This document shows, piece after piece, positions 46,456 to 54,775 of a stretch of 64,000 bases of DNA (positions are counted from its first letter, which is position 1; each line of letters begins with the position of its first letter). Under the pieces are notes generated by a model that saw nothing but the letters and a program-made list of their open reading frames with translations, made no database searches and was not told the origin of the DNA. Source of the DNA: Pyrococcus sp. NA2 (GTDB lineage: Archaea > Methanobacteriota_B > Thermococci > Thermococcales > Thermococcaceae); the NCBI RefSeq assembly GCF_000211475.1, contig NC_015474.1, forward strand, positions 806,001 through 870,000, read 5' to 3'. The position numbers were made by a program, and so were the translations under genes.

Positions 46456-47511
46456 TCACCAGAAAGAGCACTTTGACCTCACCCTATCTATAACTTTAAG
46501 ATCTGTGCCGAAATAGTAAGCACGATAAGGGAAAAGTCTATTAATGCCTTTCTCTGGGGGTACTGGTAGATAGCCAAATAACTCAAAATATAACTCCACT
46601 ATGGCACTTGCATAGTCACATGCACGTTCAATGCATTTATCTTCGATTTCTGGGGTGGGTTCCATATCACAACCAGTTTTTTCTTTGAAATAATTATTTT
46701 TCCACCACCCTTGAACGCTTTTACAGTATGCACAGTTGCTTTTTTCTCCAATTATACTATTGTCAGCCTCCATTTCAATAGACAACCCATTATTTTTCAT
46801 CCATTCGAGGCGTTTAACGAGTTCTTGGAATGTATACTCGCTCCCATCATCCAACTTGGTAGTTTGGTAATAGTGGGGTTGGACAAAGACGTAATCAAAG
46901 TATTTTGCTAGAATGGGAATAGAAACGTATTCTTTTTTTGTTATGAAATTCATGTTTCTATTCCCAATTGTGGGAATCCAAATTACCTCAAGACCATGAT
47001 CGCGAATGTAGCTGGACATGTTATCGAGAAATTTAATATATAATTTTATATATTCTTCTTTTTTCTCCTCATCATCTGTTATCCCTAACTTTTTGAAAAC
47101 TGGATCATTAGGAGTTCCCTGGAGGCAGCTTTCATAACTCCAGTAAAAGCCGACTCTATTGTCGTCGTCAACACTAAGAACACCATCAATCCACTCCCTC
47201 CAATAAGAGCTCTCAAACCCATTGGCGGGATTATCCCTAAGATCACCACTACCATAAGAAAATGGTATCGTAATGTAGTACTCTATTGAGTTAATGTTGG
47301 AACGTATCCACAAAGCTAATTGACGGCCATCTTCATACCCATTACCAGTATAATTAATTCCTCTCCCTTCACCGCCCAGGAAAACAACCCTATCAAAACC
47401 TCTGTCTAGGAAGTCCATAGCCGTGGCTTTTCTACTTCCTACCCTCATTCTCGAGTTGTATGTTCTGGAATTATTATCCCATTTAATCCACCATAAACCA
47501 ATCTTTGGCAT
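46456..47511 (-). CDS. TIM-barrel-like protein, possibly DUF4855-like, unknown function
   Basis: The 351-residue protein has the alternating strand/helix pattern of a glycosidase-type barrel: IGLWWIKWDNN, FDRVVFLGGEG, IEYYITIPFSYG, VGFYWSYES, LEVIWIPTIGNRN, FDYVFVQPHYY and NGLSIEMEADN. Clustered Tyr/Trp and acidic residues at strand ends suggest a carbohydrate site; resemblance to DUF4855 is tentative. It has no signal peptide: GGTGATTC before the ATG and a TATA box near 47550 fix the start. At least seven cysteines lie in the second half (CAYC, GCDMEP, CIERACDY, KCSFW). It pairs with a surface protein, so a cytoplasmic location would be odd. Confidence 0.6.
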   Translation of the reverse strand: MPKIGLWWIKWDNNSRTYNSRMRVGSRKATAMDFLDRGFDRVVFLGGEGRGINYTGNGYEDGRQLALWIRSNINSIEYYITIPFSYGSGDLRDNPANGFESSYWREWIDGVLSVDDDNRVGFYWSYESCLQGTPNDPVFKKLGITDDEEKKEEYIKLYIKFLDNMSSYIRDHGLEVIWIPTIGNRNMNFITKKEYVSIPILAKYFDYVFVQPHYYQTTKLDDGSEYTFQELVKRLEWMKNNGLSIEMEADNSIIGEKSNCAYCKSVQGWWKNNYFKEKTGCDMEPTPEIEDKCIERACDYASAIVELYFELFGYLPVPPEKGINRLFPYRAYYFGTDLKVIDRVRSKCSFW

Positions 47512-47697
47512 AATGAATCACCAACTGTTTTTAGTTTACTATTGTATAAAAACTTTGCTGTTAAACATAATTATTATAATCATTTTTAATTTAAAATAGT
47601 CTATAGTAATCATCAGGAGTTTGCCACTTTTTTGTCAAAAAATTCTTAAATAGACAAAATTTTTAACATTTTAACGTCAAAGCTCGAGGTGGTTCAT
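47512..47697. promoter_or_regulatory. Divergent promoter region with inverted repeat over purT TATA
   Basis: At 47630-47659 TTTTGTC and GACAAAA face each other across a 16-base spacer that contains the TATA-like TTCTTAAATAG of purT. A dimeric regulator bound there would block TBP. The GAGGTGG ribosome site follows at 47684-47690. The left part is AT-rich and holds the TATA box of the TIM-barrel-like gene near 47550. Confidence 0.5.
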
Positions 47698-48987
47698 ATG
47701 ATAAAGCTTCGTGATGAACTTGGAACTGCGACAACCGATTCGGCTCAGAAGATTCTCTTGCTGGGAAGTGGTGAGCTCGGGAAGGAGATAGCAATAGAGG
47801 CCCAACGCCTTGGGGTTGAGGTCGTTGCAGTGGATAGGTATGCGAACGCTCCTGCGATGCAGGTGGCTCACAGGTCTTACGTTGGCAACATGATGGACAA
47901 GGACTTCCTCTGGAGCGTCGTTGAGAGGGAGAAGCCCGATGCAATAATTCCAGAGATCGAGGCAATAAATCTTGATGCACTCTTTGAATTCGAGAAAGAC
48001 GGATACTTCGTAGTCCCAAACGCTAAGGCAACCTGGATAGCCATGCACAGGGAAAGGTTGAGGGAAACTCTTGTCAAGGAAGCTAAGGTTCCAACCTCTC
48101 GCTACATGTATGCTACAACACTTGACGAGCTATATGAGGCGTGTGAAAAGATAGGCTATCCATGTCATACAAAGGCAATAATGAGCTCATCTGGAAAGGG
48201 TTCATACTTCGTTAGAGGTCCCGAGGACATTCCCAAGGCCTGGGAAGAGGCCAAGACTAAAGCGAGGGGAAGTGCGGAGAAGATTATCGTTGAGGAGCAC
48301 ATAGACTTTGATATAGAGGTTACAGAGTTAGCAGTAAGGCACTTCGATGAGAATGGAGAGATAGTCACTACATTTCCAAAGCCCGTCGGCCACTATCAGA
48401 TCGATGGTGATTATCACGCAAGCTGGCAACCAGCTGAAATTAGTGAAAAAGCTGAGAGAGAAGTTTACAGGATTGCAAAGAGGATAACTGACGTTCTAGG
48501 TGGACTAGGCCTCTTCGGAGTTGAGATGTTCGTCAAGGGAGACAAAGTCTGGGCCAATGAGGTCTCTCCAAGGCCTCACGATACCGGGATGGTAACTTTA
48601 GCTTCTCACCCAACGGGATTCTCCGAGTTTGGGCTTCACTTAAGGGCAGTTCTTGGCCTTCCAATCCCAGGAGAGTGGGTTGATGGTTATAGGCTGTTCC
48701 CGATGCTAATTCCAGCCGCTACTCACGTTATAAAGGCAAAGGTCAAGGGGTATTCCCCAAGGTTTAGAGGCTTGGCCAAGGCTTTAAGCGTTCCAAATAC
48801 TACTGTCAGATTCTTTGGAAAGCCTGAAGCTTACGTGGGAAGGAGGCTTGGTGTAGTCTTAGCCTGGGATAAAGATGTTCAGGTTGCAAAGAGGAAGGCA
48901 GAAATGGTTGCCCATATGATAGAGCTGAGAACCAGGAGTAGCGATTGGCACGATCAAAATTATGAAAAGAGGAAGCACCTCCTTTAG
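47698..48987 (+). CDS. purT: Formate-dependent GAR transformylase
   Basis: The 429-residue ATP-grasp enzyme formylates glycinamide ribonucleotide using formate and ATP, the folate-free route to FGAR. It has the N-terminal [20 protein letters not shown], the ATP-binding [19 protein letters not shown] near residue 155, [16 protein letters not shown] near 198 and the metal site [13 protein letters not shown] near 284. The ATG at 47698 ([15 protein letters not shown]) fits the ribosome site better than GTG 47689. It converges with purE, overlapping by four bases. Confidence 0.96.
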   Translation: MIKLRDELGTATTDSAQKILLLGSGELGKEIAIEAQRLGVEVVAVDRYANAPAMQVAHRSYVGNMMDKDFLWSVVEREKPDAIIPEIEAINLDALFEFEKDGYFVVPNAKATWIAMHRERLRETLVKEAKVPTSRYMYATTLDELYEACEKIGYPCHTKAIMSSSGKGSYFVRGPEDIPKAWEEAKTKARGSAEKIIVEEHIDFDIEVTELAVRHFDENGEIVTTFPKPVGHYQIDGDYHASWQPAEISEKAEREVYRIAKRITDVLGGLGLFGVEMFVKGDKVWANEVSPRPHDTGMVTLASHPTGFSEFGLHLRAVLGLPIPGEWVDGYRLFPMLIPAATHVIKAKVKGYSPRFRGLAKALSVPNTTVRFFGKPEAYVGRRLGVVLAWDKDVQVAKRKAEMVAHMIELRTRSSDWHDQNYEKRKHLL

Positions 48988-49505
48988 CCCTCTAGATACT
49001 TTTTCCATCCAAGCTCTTCCAACCTTTTTGCTTTCTCCTCTACGCTCTTTTTCATGGTTTTCCTGTACTCTTCGAGTTTCTTTGCTATCTCTGGATATTT
49101 TATCCCCAATATGGCTATCGCCAAGAGTGCTGCATTCTTGGCATTGTCGATTCCCACGGTGGCCACAGGAATTCCTGGAGGCATCTGAACTATTGAGAGC
49201 AGGGAATCTAGACCATTGAGCTTGCTTTTTATTGGCACACCTATCACTGGAATTGTTGTTAGGGAGGCAATGACTCCTGGCAAGTGTGCGGCTCCTCCAG
49301 CCCCAGCTATTATAACTTCAATTCCCTTGTCCTTTATTGACTTGACATATTCATGAAGTCTCTCGGGGGTTCTATGTGCCGATATTATGGTCATCTCGTA
49401 CTCTATTCCGAACTCTTCAAGTATCTTAGCTGCGTCCTTCATAATGGGCAAATCCGAGTCACTACCCATGATTATCGCTACCCTTCCAGCCATCGGCGAT
49501 CCCAT
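48984..49505 (-). CDS. purE: Phosphoribosylaminoimidazole carboxylase catalytic subunit / NCAIR mutase
   Basis: The 173-residue PurE has the signature [20 protein letters not shown], the catalytic-loop [34 protein letters not shown] and [17 protein letters not shown]. It carboxylates or rearranges the imidazole intermediate after PurM; no purK is in the window, so the class (carbonate-using or N5-CAIR mutase) is open. ATG 49505 or 49493 may be the start; a TATA box CTATTTATAT near 49525-49535 would make the first nearly leaderless, while GGGATC favours the second. Confidence 0.94.
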   Translation of the reverse strand: MGSPMAGRVAIIMGSDSDLPIMKDAAKILEEFGIEYEMTIISAHRTPERLHEYVKSIKDKGIEVIIAGAGGAAHLPGVIASLTTIPVIGVPIKSKLNGLDSLLSIVQMPPGIPVATVGIDNAKNAALLAIAILGIKYPEIAKKLEEYRKTMKKSVEEKAKRLEELGWKKYLEG

Positions 49506-49566
49506 TTAACATAAAAATGACAAATATAAATAGTTTTTGCAATAATTTTTGACTTATTTCTGTAAA

Positions 49567-50334
49567 TCACAGCTTCCTTGATAGTTTTATCCCGTCCTTC
49601 TTGAACTCATATTCGAACTTTATAATCTCCTCTTCAAGTTCGGGGGTCTTTAAAACAACTAGTTCCCTCTCTATGCCATCTTCCGTAAAGTAACTCCTTG
49701 TTCTAAGTACATAGTCTACTCTCCTATAAACGGAGGCGAATATCACCTCGGGCCCCTTCCCAATCCATAGCCAGAAGTTTGCAACTCCTACTGGGTACTT
49801 CTTATATGCCGGATGTGACCTCATGATTTCTGAGGAAAGCTCAAAGTATCTTAGGGTTTCGTCGATACCGCTAAATAATTTTGCATAGGATGAAACGGCA
49901 ACTGCGAATCCATAGATATCCCTGCCCTCGAGGAGTCCAAGTCTCTTCCACGTTTCTTTATGCTCTTGGACTATTTTTGCGTACTTCATCGATAGGCTTT
50001 CAGCTGATAGCATTCCCTCTAAATAGCTGACCATTGGGAAGTTAACCCTAACCCCATAAAAGCTACCAAAAGTATCTATCACCGCCAATCTTCTATCTTC
50101 TATAGCCTTTTTGGGATCTATTCCAAACCTCTCTAGAGCTTTCATAACTAGGGGGAATGGATAGGATATGTTAAAATAACCGATTAAGTTCCCCTGCTTG
50201 AGTTTTGAGCTCAGTATCTGGTATAGTAGCTCTACTCCCCTTGAAGTGGCATCTTCTTGTTGGATTAGAACTAGCGAATGTTCCTTGATTTCTCCAATTT
50301 CCCTATCAAGAGTCTTAAATCCCCAGGACACCAT
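49567..50334 (-). CDS. KaiC/RecA-like protein lacking a P-loop
   Basis: The 255-residue protein follows the RecA/KaiC-type layout in its first 120 residues (WGFKTLDREIGEIKEHSLVL, then a helix GVELLYQILSSKLKQGN and GYFNISYPFPLVMKALERFG, later RRLAVIDTFGSF in the Walker B position). The Walker A GxxGxGKS/T is absent: the loop reads IQQEDATSRGVE. It therefore probably does not hydrolyse ATP. The C-terminal half is unassigned. It lies three bases after a second such protein on the same strand. Confidence 0.6.
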   Translation of the reverse strand: MVSWGFKTLDREIGEIKEHSLVLIQQEDATSRGVELLYQILSSKLKQGNLIGYFNISYPFPLVMKALERFGIDPKKAIEDRRLAVIDTFGSFYGVRVNFPMVSYLEGMLSAESLSMKYAKIVQEHKETWKRLGLLEGRDIYGFAVAVSSYAKLFSGIDETLRYFELSSEIMRSHPAYKKYPVGVANFWLWIGKGPEVIFASVYRRVDYVLRTRSYFTEDGIERELVVLKTPELEEEIIKFEYEFKKDGIKLSRKL

Positions 50335-50337
50335 ACT

Positions 50338-51006
50338 TCATTCCTCCCTGAATAGTTCAAAAATCTCACCTTCCTTCTCTCCTTTACTCACTATTCCCAC
50401 TTTCTTCCCATTAATCGTCAAAGTTTCTATGACAACATCGGATACGTAGTATATTGCATCTTCCAATATCTTGCATTCTCCTGGATAATAGAGTATCACG
50501 ACTCTTGGGAAGTTTTCTCCAAGAATCTCCAGTGCAACAAACCATATTACCTTATAAGTGACTTCTGGATCGTTGAACAACTTACACGTTCCTGAACTTA
50601 GGTACGTGAAAACCCAGAGCTCTTCTGGTTTGAAGTTCTTCATGTATCCCTCCAGGAAATCCTTCAACTTGTGGACAAATATCATATCATCCATGTAACC
50701 GCTTAGAGTGTATATCCCTTTCCTATTTCTCTCTATCCTGTTCATCGTTGCGAATACATCAAATATCCAAAGTTTATCTCCGAGATACCTTTCAACGTCT
50801 ATTCCCACACTACTTAAATTCCTTAAGAAGTTATTAAGCGGTTCGTAAAGGAATATCAGGGCAGTACCCCCGGACTCTAGGACGTGCTTCAACATTAAGA
50901 GACCAAACCTATCTCCATTGGCCTCAAGTTCTCTCTGTATTATTGAAACTATTCTTCCCTTGGATATGGACCTCAGTATATCCCTCACTGAGGCCATTGA
51001 GTTCAC
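50338..51006 (-). CDS. Second KaiC/RecA-like protein lacking a P-loop
   Basis: The 222-residue protein shares the plan of its downstream neighbour: GRIVSIIQRELEANGDRFGL, then LKHVLESGGTALIFLYEPLN and LRNLSSVGIDVERYLGDKLW leading to a Walker-B-like IFDVFATMNR strand, and a later PRVVILYYPGE strand. There is no Walker A. Similarity to the neighbour is in layout rather than close identity, so a heterodimer is plausible. It is divergent from purD with 163 AT-rich bases between, and sits within purine genes without obvious link. Confidence 0.58.
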   Translation of the reverse strand: MNSMASVRDILRSISKGRIVSIIQRELEANGDRFGLLMLKHVLESGGTALIFLYEPLNNFLRNLSSVGIDVERYLGDKLWIFDVFATMNRIERNRKGIYTLSGYMDDMIFVHKLKDFLEGYMKNFKPEELWVFTYLSSGTCKLFNDPEVTYKVIWFVALEILGENFPRVVILYYPGECKILEDAIYYVSDVVIETLTINGKKVGIVSKGEKEGEIFELFREE

Positions 51007-51169
51007 CTGCGTTATACTTACATTTCCACATTAAAATCGTTTACCCTATATTTGCTTACTACTTAAAATACTATAATTGTTATTAAAAATAGTTGGACAT
51101 AGTGTGGCAAAAATATGTATACGAAAACCATTAATATCCAAAAATTTTGACGTAAAAATGGTGAAATTT

Positions 51170-52486
51170 ATGAGGGTTCTACTCGTTGGAGGAGGGGGAA
51201 GGGAGCACGCAATTGGAGAAGCTCTAGTAAAAGGAGGCGCTGAACTTTACGTTGTCTCAAAGCACAAGAATCCTGGATTGGCAAGACTTGCAAAGGGTTA
51301 CGGAATTGCCAAGGAAACTGATGTTGAGAGGGTCTTAAAATTTGCAAAGGAGTGGAACGTTGAGTTGGCATTCATTGGGCCAGAGGCACCTTTGGAAGCT
51401 GGAATAGTCAATGCTCTTGAGTCTGAAGGCATTCCAACTGTTGGACCAACAAAGGAGGCAGCTAGATTGGAAACAAATAAAGCTTGGGCCAGGGAATTCA
51501 TGGAGAGGAATGATATCCCTGGAAGAAAGATGTTCAAGGTTTTCGATGATGTTCAGGAAATGAGGGGATGGATAGATGAGTATGGAAAGCCAGTGGTTGT
51601 TAAACCTCTCGGGTTAACTGGAGGTAAGGGGGTCAAAGTTGTTGGATATCAGCTGAAGGACAATGAGGAAGCTAAGGAGTACGCTGAGCATTTAATAAAG
51701 AAGGATGGGAAGGTCTTGATAGAGGAAAGAACGGATGGAGTGGAATTCACGCTCCAAGTTTTTACGGATGGAAAGAAGGTAGTTCCAATGCCCCTAGTTC
51801 AGGATTATCCTCATGCCTATGAGGACGATGTAGGCCCAATAACGGGTGGAATGGGCTCTTATTCTTGTCCAAATCACCTATTACCATTCATAACAAGAGA
51901 TGATTGGAAAAAAGCCTTAGAGACCTTAGAGGAAACGATAAAGGCAATGAAGAAGGAAGGGTACCCATATAAAGGAATACTCTATGGTCAGTTCATGCTC
52001 AGCGGTAAGGGCCCAGTTCTCATAGAGTACAATGCTAGATTTGGAGATCCAGAAGCTATAAACGTGCTATCAATTCTTGATGATAACCTATTGGAGATCT
52101 CCCTGGGAATAGTGGAGGGTAAGTTGAGGAACGCCAAGTTTCTGAATAAGGCTACTGTTGTCAAGTACATAGCTCCCCAAGGATATCCAGAGAATCCTGT
52201 TAGAGGAGTTAGAATAGAGATTCACGAGGATGGAATTCTGAAGGAAGGAGCTAGGGTAATATATGCTTCAATAGACGAGAACTTAACTCTTCTAGGCTCT
52301 AGGGCCTTGGCCATTGTTGGAATTGGAGATTCCCTGGAGGAGGCTGAGAAAATAGCTGAAAGGGGAGTTAAGCACGTGAAGGGTCCAATCTTTTATAGGA
52401 AAGACGTCGGAACGAGGAGGAGCATTGAGAAAAGGATCAGTATTATGAGGGAACTTAGGGGAGATTTTGAACCTAACTCATGCTGA
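51170..52486 (+). CDS. purD: Phosphoribosylamine-glycine ligase
   Basis: The 438-residue ATP-grasp ligase joins glycine to phosphoribosylamine. Signatures are LLVGGGGREHAIGEALVKGG at the start, FIGPEAPLEAGIVNALE near residue 65, KPVVVKPLGLTGGKGVKVVG near 140, the DDVGPITGGMGSYS signature near 218 and the metal-site EYNARFGDPEA near 285. The frame runs back to 51077, but GGTGAAATTT before the ATG at 51170 decides. The last ten residues reach within ten bases of purP, so both are on one transcript. Confidence 0.95.
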   Translation: MRVLLVGGGGREHAIGEALVKGGAELYVVSKHKNPGLARLAKGYGIAKETDVERVLKFAKEWNVELAFIGPEAPLEAGIVNALESEGIPTVGPTKEAARLETNKAWAREFMERNDIPGRKMFKVFDDVQEMRGWIDEYGKPVVVKPLGLTGGKGVKVVGYQLKDNEEAKEYAEHLIKKDGKVLIEERTDGVEFTLQVFTDGKKVVPMPLVQDYPHAYEDDVGPITGGMGSYSCPNHLLPFITRDDWKKALETLEETIKAMKKEGYPYKGILYGQFMLSGKGPVLIEYNARFGDPEAINVLSILDDNLLEISLGIVEGKLRNAKFLNKATVVKYIAPQGYPENPVRGVRIEIHEDGILKEGARVIYASIDENLTLLGSRALAIVGIGDSLEEAEKIAERGVKHVKGPIFYRKDVGTRRSIEKRISIMRELRGDFEPNSC

Positions 52487-52496
52487 GGTGATCTAG

Positions 52497-53639
52497 ATGA
52501 TAAGTAGGGAGGAGATATTGTCTGTATTGGAGAGGTATGATAAGGAGAAAATTACAGTTGGCGTTATAGGGAGCCACTCGGCCCTTGACATAGCCGATGG
52601 TGCAAAAGAGGAAGGACTTCCAACCCTGGTTGTTGCCCAGAGAGGGAGACACAGGACTTATGAGAAGTACTTTAAGCTGAGGAAGACCAAGGATGGCCTC
52701 ACGAAGGGATTCATTGATGAAGTTATAGTGCTTGACAAGTTCGCCCAGATCATAGAGATTCAAGAGGAGCTCAGGAAGAGGAACGTTATATTTGTCCCCA
52801 ACAGATCCTTCGTTGTCTACACCGGAATAGACAGGGTGGAGAATGAATTCCTGGTTCCAATGTTTGGGACTAGATCTCTGTTAAGGACTGAAGAGAGGAG
52901 CGAGAAGAAGAGCTACTATTGGTTGCTAGAGAAGGCCGGCCTTCCGTATCCAGAGGAAGTTAAGCCGGAGGAGATAGATGAAGTTGGCCTCGTAATGGTG
53001 AAGTTGCCCCATGCAAAGAAGAGGCTTGAGAGAGGATTCTTTACGGCGGCGAGTTATAAGGAATTCAAGGAGAAGGCGGAAAAGCTGATAAAGCTTGGTG
53101 TTATAACTAAGGAAGACTTGGAGAAAGCCAGGATAGAGAGGTACATCATAGGACCAGTATTTAACTTTGACTTCTTCTATTCTCCAATAGATGAGGAGAT
53201 AGAGCTCCTCGGTGTTGACTGGAGGTTTGAAACTAGCTTGGATGGCCACGTTCGCCTTCCGGCAAGTCAACAGTTAACACTTCCAGAGTGGCAGTTTGAG
53301 CCGGAGTACACAGTTTGTGGTCACGCATCGGCAACCTTGAGGGAGAGTCTGCTTGAAAAGGTCTTTGACATGGCCGAAAAGTACGTTGAAGCAACCAAGA
53401 AGTATTATCCACCAGGAATAATTGGACCATTCACACTTCAGACCGTTGTGGATAAGGATCTTAACTTCTACATCTTCGACGTTGCCCCAAGGACGGGAGG
53501 TGGAACTAACATTCACATGTCGATGGGCCACCCATATGGTAATTCACTCTGGAGGAAGCCGATGAGTACAGGTAGGAGAATAGCTCTGGAGATCAAGAGG
53601 GCGATAGAGCTTGACGAGCTTGAAAGGGTAGTCACATAA
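52497..53639 (+). CDS. purP: PurP, formate-dependent AICAR formylase (FAICAR synthetase)
   Basis: The 380-residue protein belongs to the archaeal PurP family, ATP-grasp enzymes that make FAICAR from AICAR, formate and ATP in place of folate-dependent PurH. Signatures are VGVIGSHSALDIADGAKEEG near residue 22, VVAQRGRHRTYEKYF near 44, VKLPHAKKRLERGFFTA near 168 and the C-terminal VAPRTGGGTNIHMSMGHPYG near 335. Archaea often carry paralogues of this family, so this could be a second copy with a different job; the purD linkage supports a purine role. GAGGTGATCTAG precedes the ATG. Confidence 0.88.
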   Translation: MISREEILSVLERYDKEKITVGVIGSHSALDIADGAKEEGLPTLVVAQRGRHRTYEKYFKLRKTKDGLTKGFIDEVIVLDKFAQIIEIQEELRKRNVIFVPNRSFVVYTGIDRVENEFLVPMFGTRSLLRTEERSEKKSYYWLLEKAGLPYPEEVKPEEIDEVGLVMVKLPHAKKRLERGFFTAASYKEFKEKAEKLIKLGVITKEDLEKARIERYIIGPVFNFDFFYSPIDEEIELLGVDWRFETSLDGHVRLPASQQLTLPEWQFEPEYTVCGHASATLRESLLEKVFDMAEKYVEATKKYYPPGIIGPFTLQTVVDKDLNFYIFDVAPRTGGGTNIHMSMGHPYGNSLWRKPMSTGRRIALEIKRAIELDELERVVT

Positions 53640-53680
53640 ACCTTTTTCTATTCTTTACTTAATCTATTTTAGGTGGTCAA

Positions 53681-54775
53681 ATGGAGACTCTCATTGATCT
53701 TGCAAGTGAATTCTATGAGGATGAATATGCTGACTCAGTTCTCTATGCTGAATTGGCAAAAGCCGAGAGAGATGAGAGGATCAAGGGGGAATTTTTGAGA
53801 CTATCCAGGGTTGAGGCTGGTCACGCTAAATTCTGGCATGACTTCTTACTCAAGAGGAACGTCAAGCCAAAAAGGCCAAGGGTTAAGAGGGTTACAATTT
53901 TAATGACTAAACTTCTGAGGAAAATACTTGGCCCTTCCATGGTTGCCTCTCTTCTGGAGATGGGAGAGAGCAATGCCGTTCAAAAATATTCCGAGTTTCT
54001 AACAACGTATTACAACGAGTTCTCTCAGGATGAGATTGAAAATCTTAAGAGGATAATCCTAGATGAGCTGGAACATGAGAAGTTCTTCTCTGAAACCAAA
54101 AGCAGGTTCCACGTTGAAAACTTGAGGGATTTCGTTCTGGGCATGAATGATGGTCTGGTCGAGATACTTGGAGCAGTCACTGGACTTTCGGCGGTTTATC
54201 CCTACTCTCCAAAGCTCGTTGGGATAAGTGGCTTAATCGTTGGCGTTGCGGGTGCACTTTCAATGGCAATTGGAGCGTTAATCTCAGTTAGGTCTCAGAG
54301 GCAGGTTAGCGAGGCAATAAGGAGGAGAACGAAGGTTATATTTCAGGTATCTCCAGAGAGGGCTGTGATGGAGATATATGAGAAGCTGAGAGAAGGAGGT
54401 CTCCCGGAGGATTTGGCTAAGGAAGTTAGTCAGAAGCTTAGTGAGAGGAGGGAGGCAATAATAAAGCTTCTTGTCCCTGAAGAAGAGGAGAACGAATTCA
54501 GGGCAGCCCTCTATACGGGAATTGCTTATCTCTTTGGGGTTGCTTTTCCAGTGACTCCCTATTTCTTTGCATCCTCATCTTTAAGGGCACTTCCACTCTC
54601 AGTCTTCCTTGCGGCGTTAGCCCTTAGCATAGTTGCCACCTCAATAGCAATAATCTCGGGCATATCACTTAAAAAGAAGGTTATGGAGATGGTAACAACT
54701 GGCCTTGGGGCGGCCTTCTTGAGCTACCTCTTTGGCCACTTAATGGAGACAATGTTCAACGTGTCGGGGTTATGA
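53681..54775 (+). CDS. Ferritin-like domain fused to VIT1/CCC1-type iron transporter
   Basis: The 364-residue protein has a ferritin/rubrerythrin-like four-helix domain (residues 1-145). Its iron ligands are in EFYEDEYADSVLYAELAK, EAGHAKFWHDF (ExxH) and LDELEHEKFF (ExxH). A VIT1/CCC1 domain follows: NLRDFVLGMNDGLVEILGAV near 147, five membrane helices, and the cytoplasmic EAIRRRTKVIFQ section. It resembles the membrane-bound ferritins (MbfA type) that export or store Fe2+. It is the first gene of a tight operon and overlaps the transglutaminase-domain gene by ATGA. Confidence 0.86.
   Translation: METLIDLASEFYEDEYADSVLYAELAKAERDERIKGEFLRLSRVEAGHAKFWHDFLLKRNVKPKRPRVKRVTILMTKLLRKILGPSMVASLLEMGESNAVQKYSEFLTTYYNEFSQDEIENLKRIILDELEHEKFFSETKSRFHVENLRDFVLGMNDGLVEILGAVTGLSAVYPYSPKLVGISGLIVGVAGALSMAIGALISVRSQRQVSEAIRRRTKVIFQVSPERAVMEIYEKLREGGLPEDLAKEVSQKLSERREAIIKLLVPEEEENEFRAALYTGIAYLFGVAFPVTPYFFASSSLRALPLSVFLAALALSIVATSIAIISGISLKKKVMEMVTTGLGAAFLSYLFGHLMETMFNVSGL

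Noticed and set aside
47663-48048. Minus-strand open frames opposite purT
   Set aside because: They are shadows of a highly conserved enzyme gene, with no ribosome site or recognisable domain.
51060-51170. Shared GTCAAA-type purine box upstream of purD, purE, purM and purT
   Set aside because: TTTTGAC or TGTCAA strings occur near several pur genes, but orientation, spacing and position relative to the TATA box differ, and the regions are AT-rich. Only the purT repeat is symmetric enough to report.
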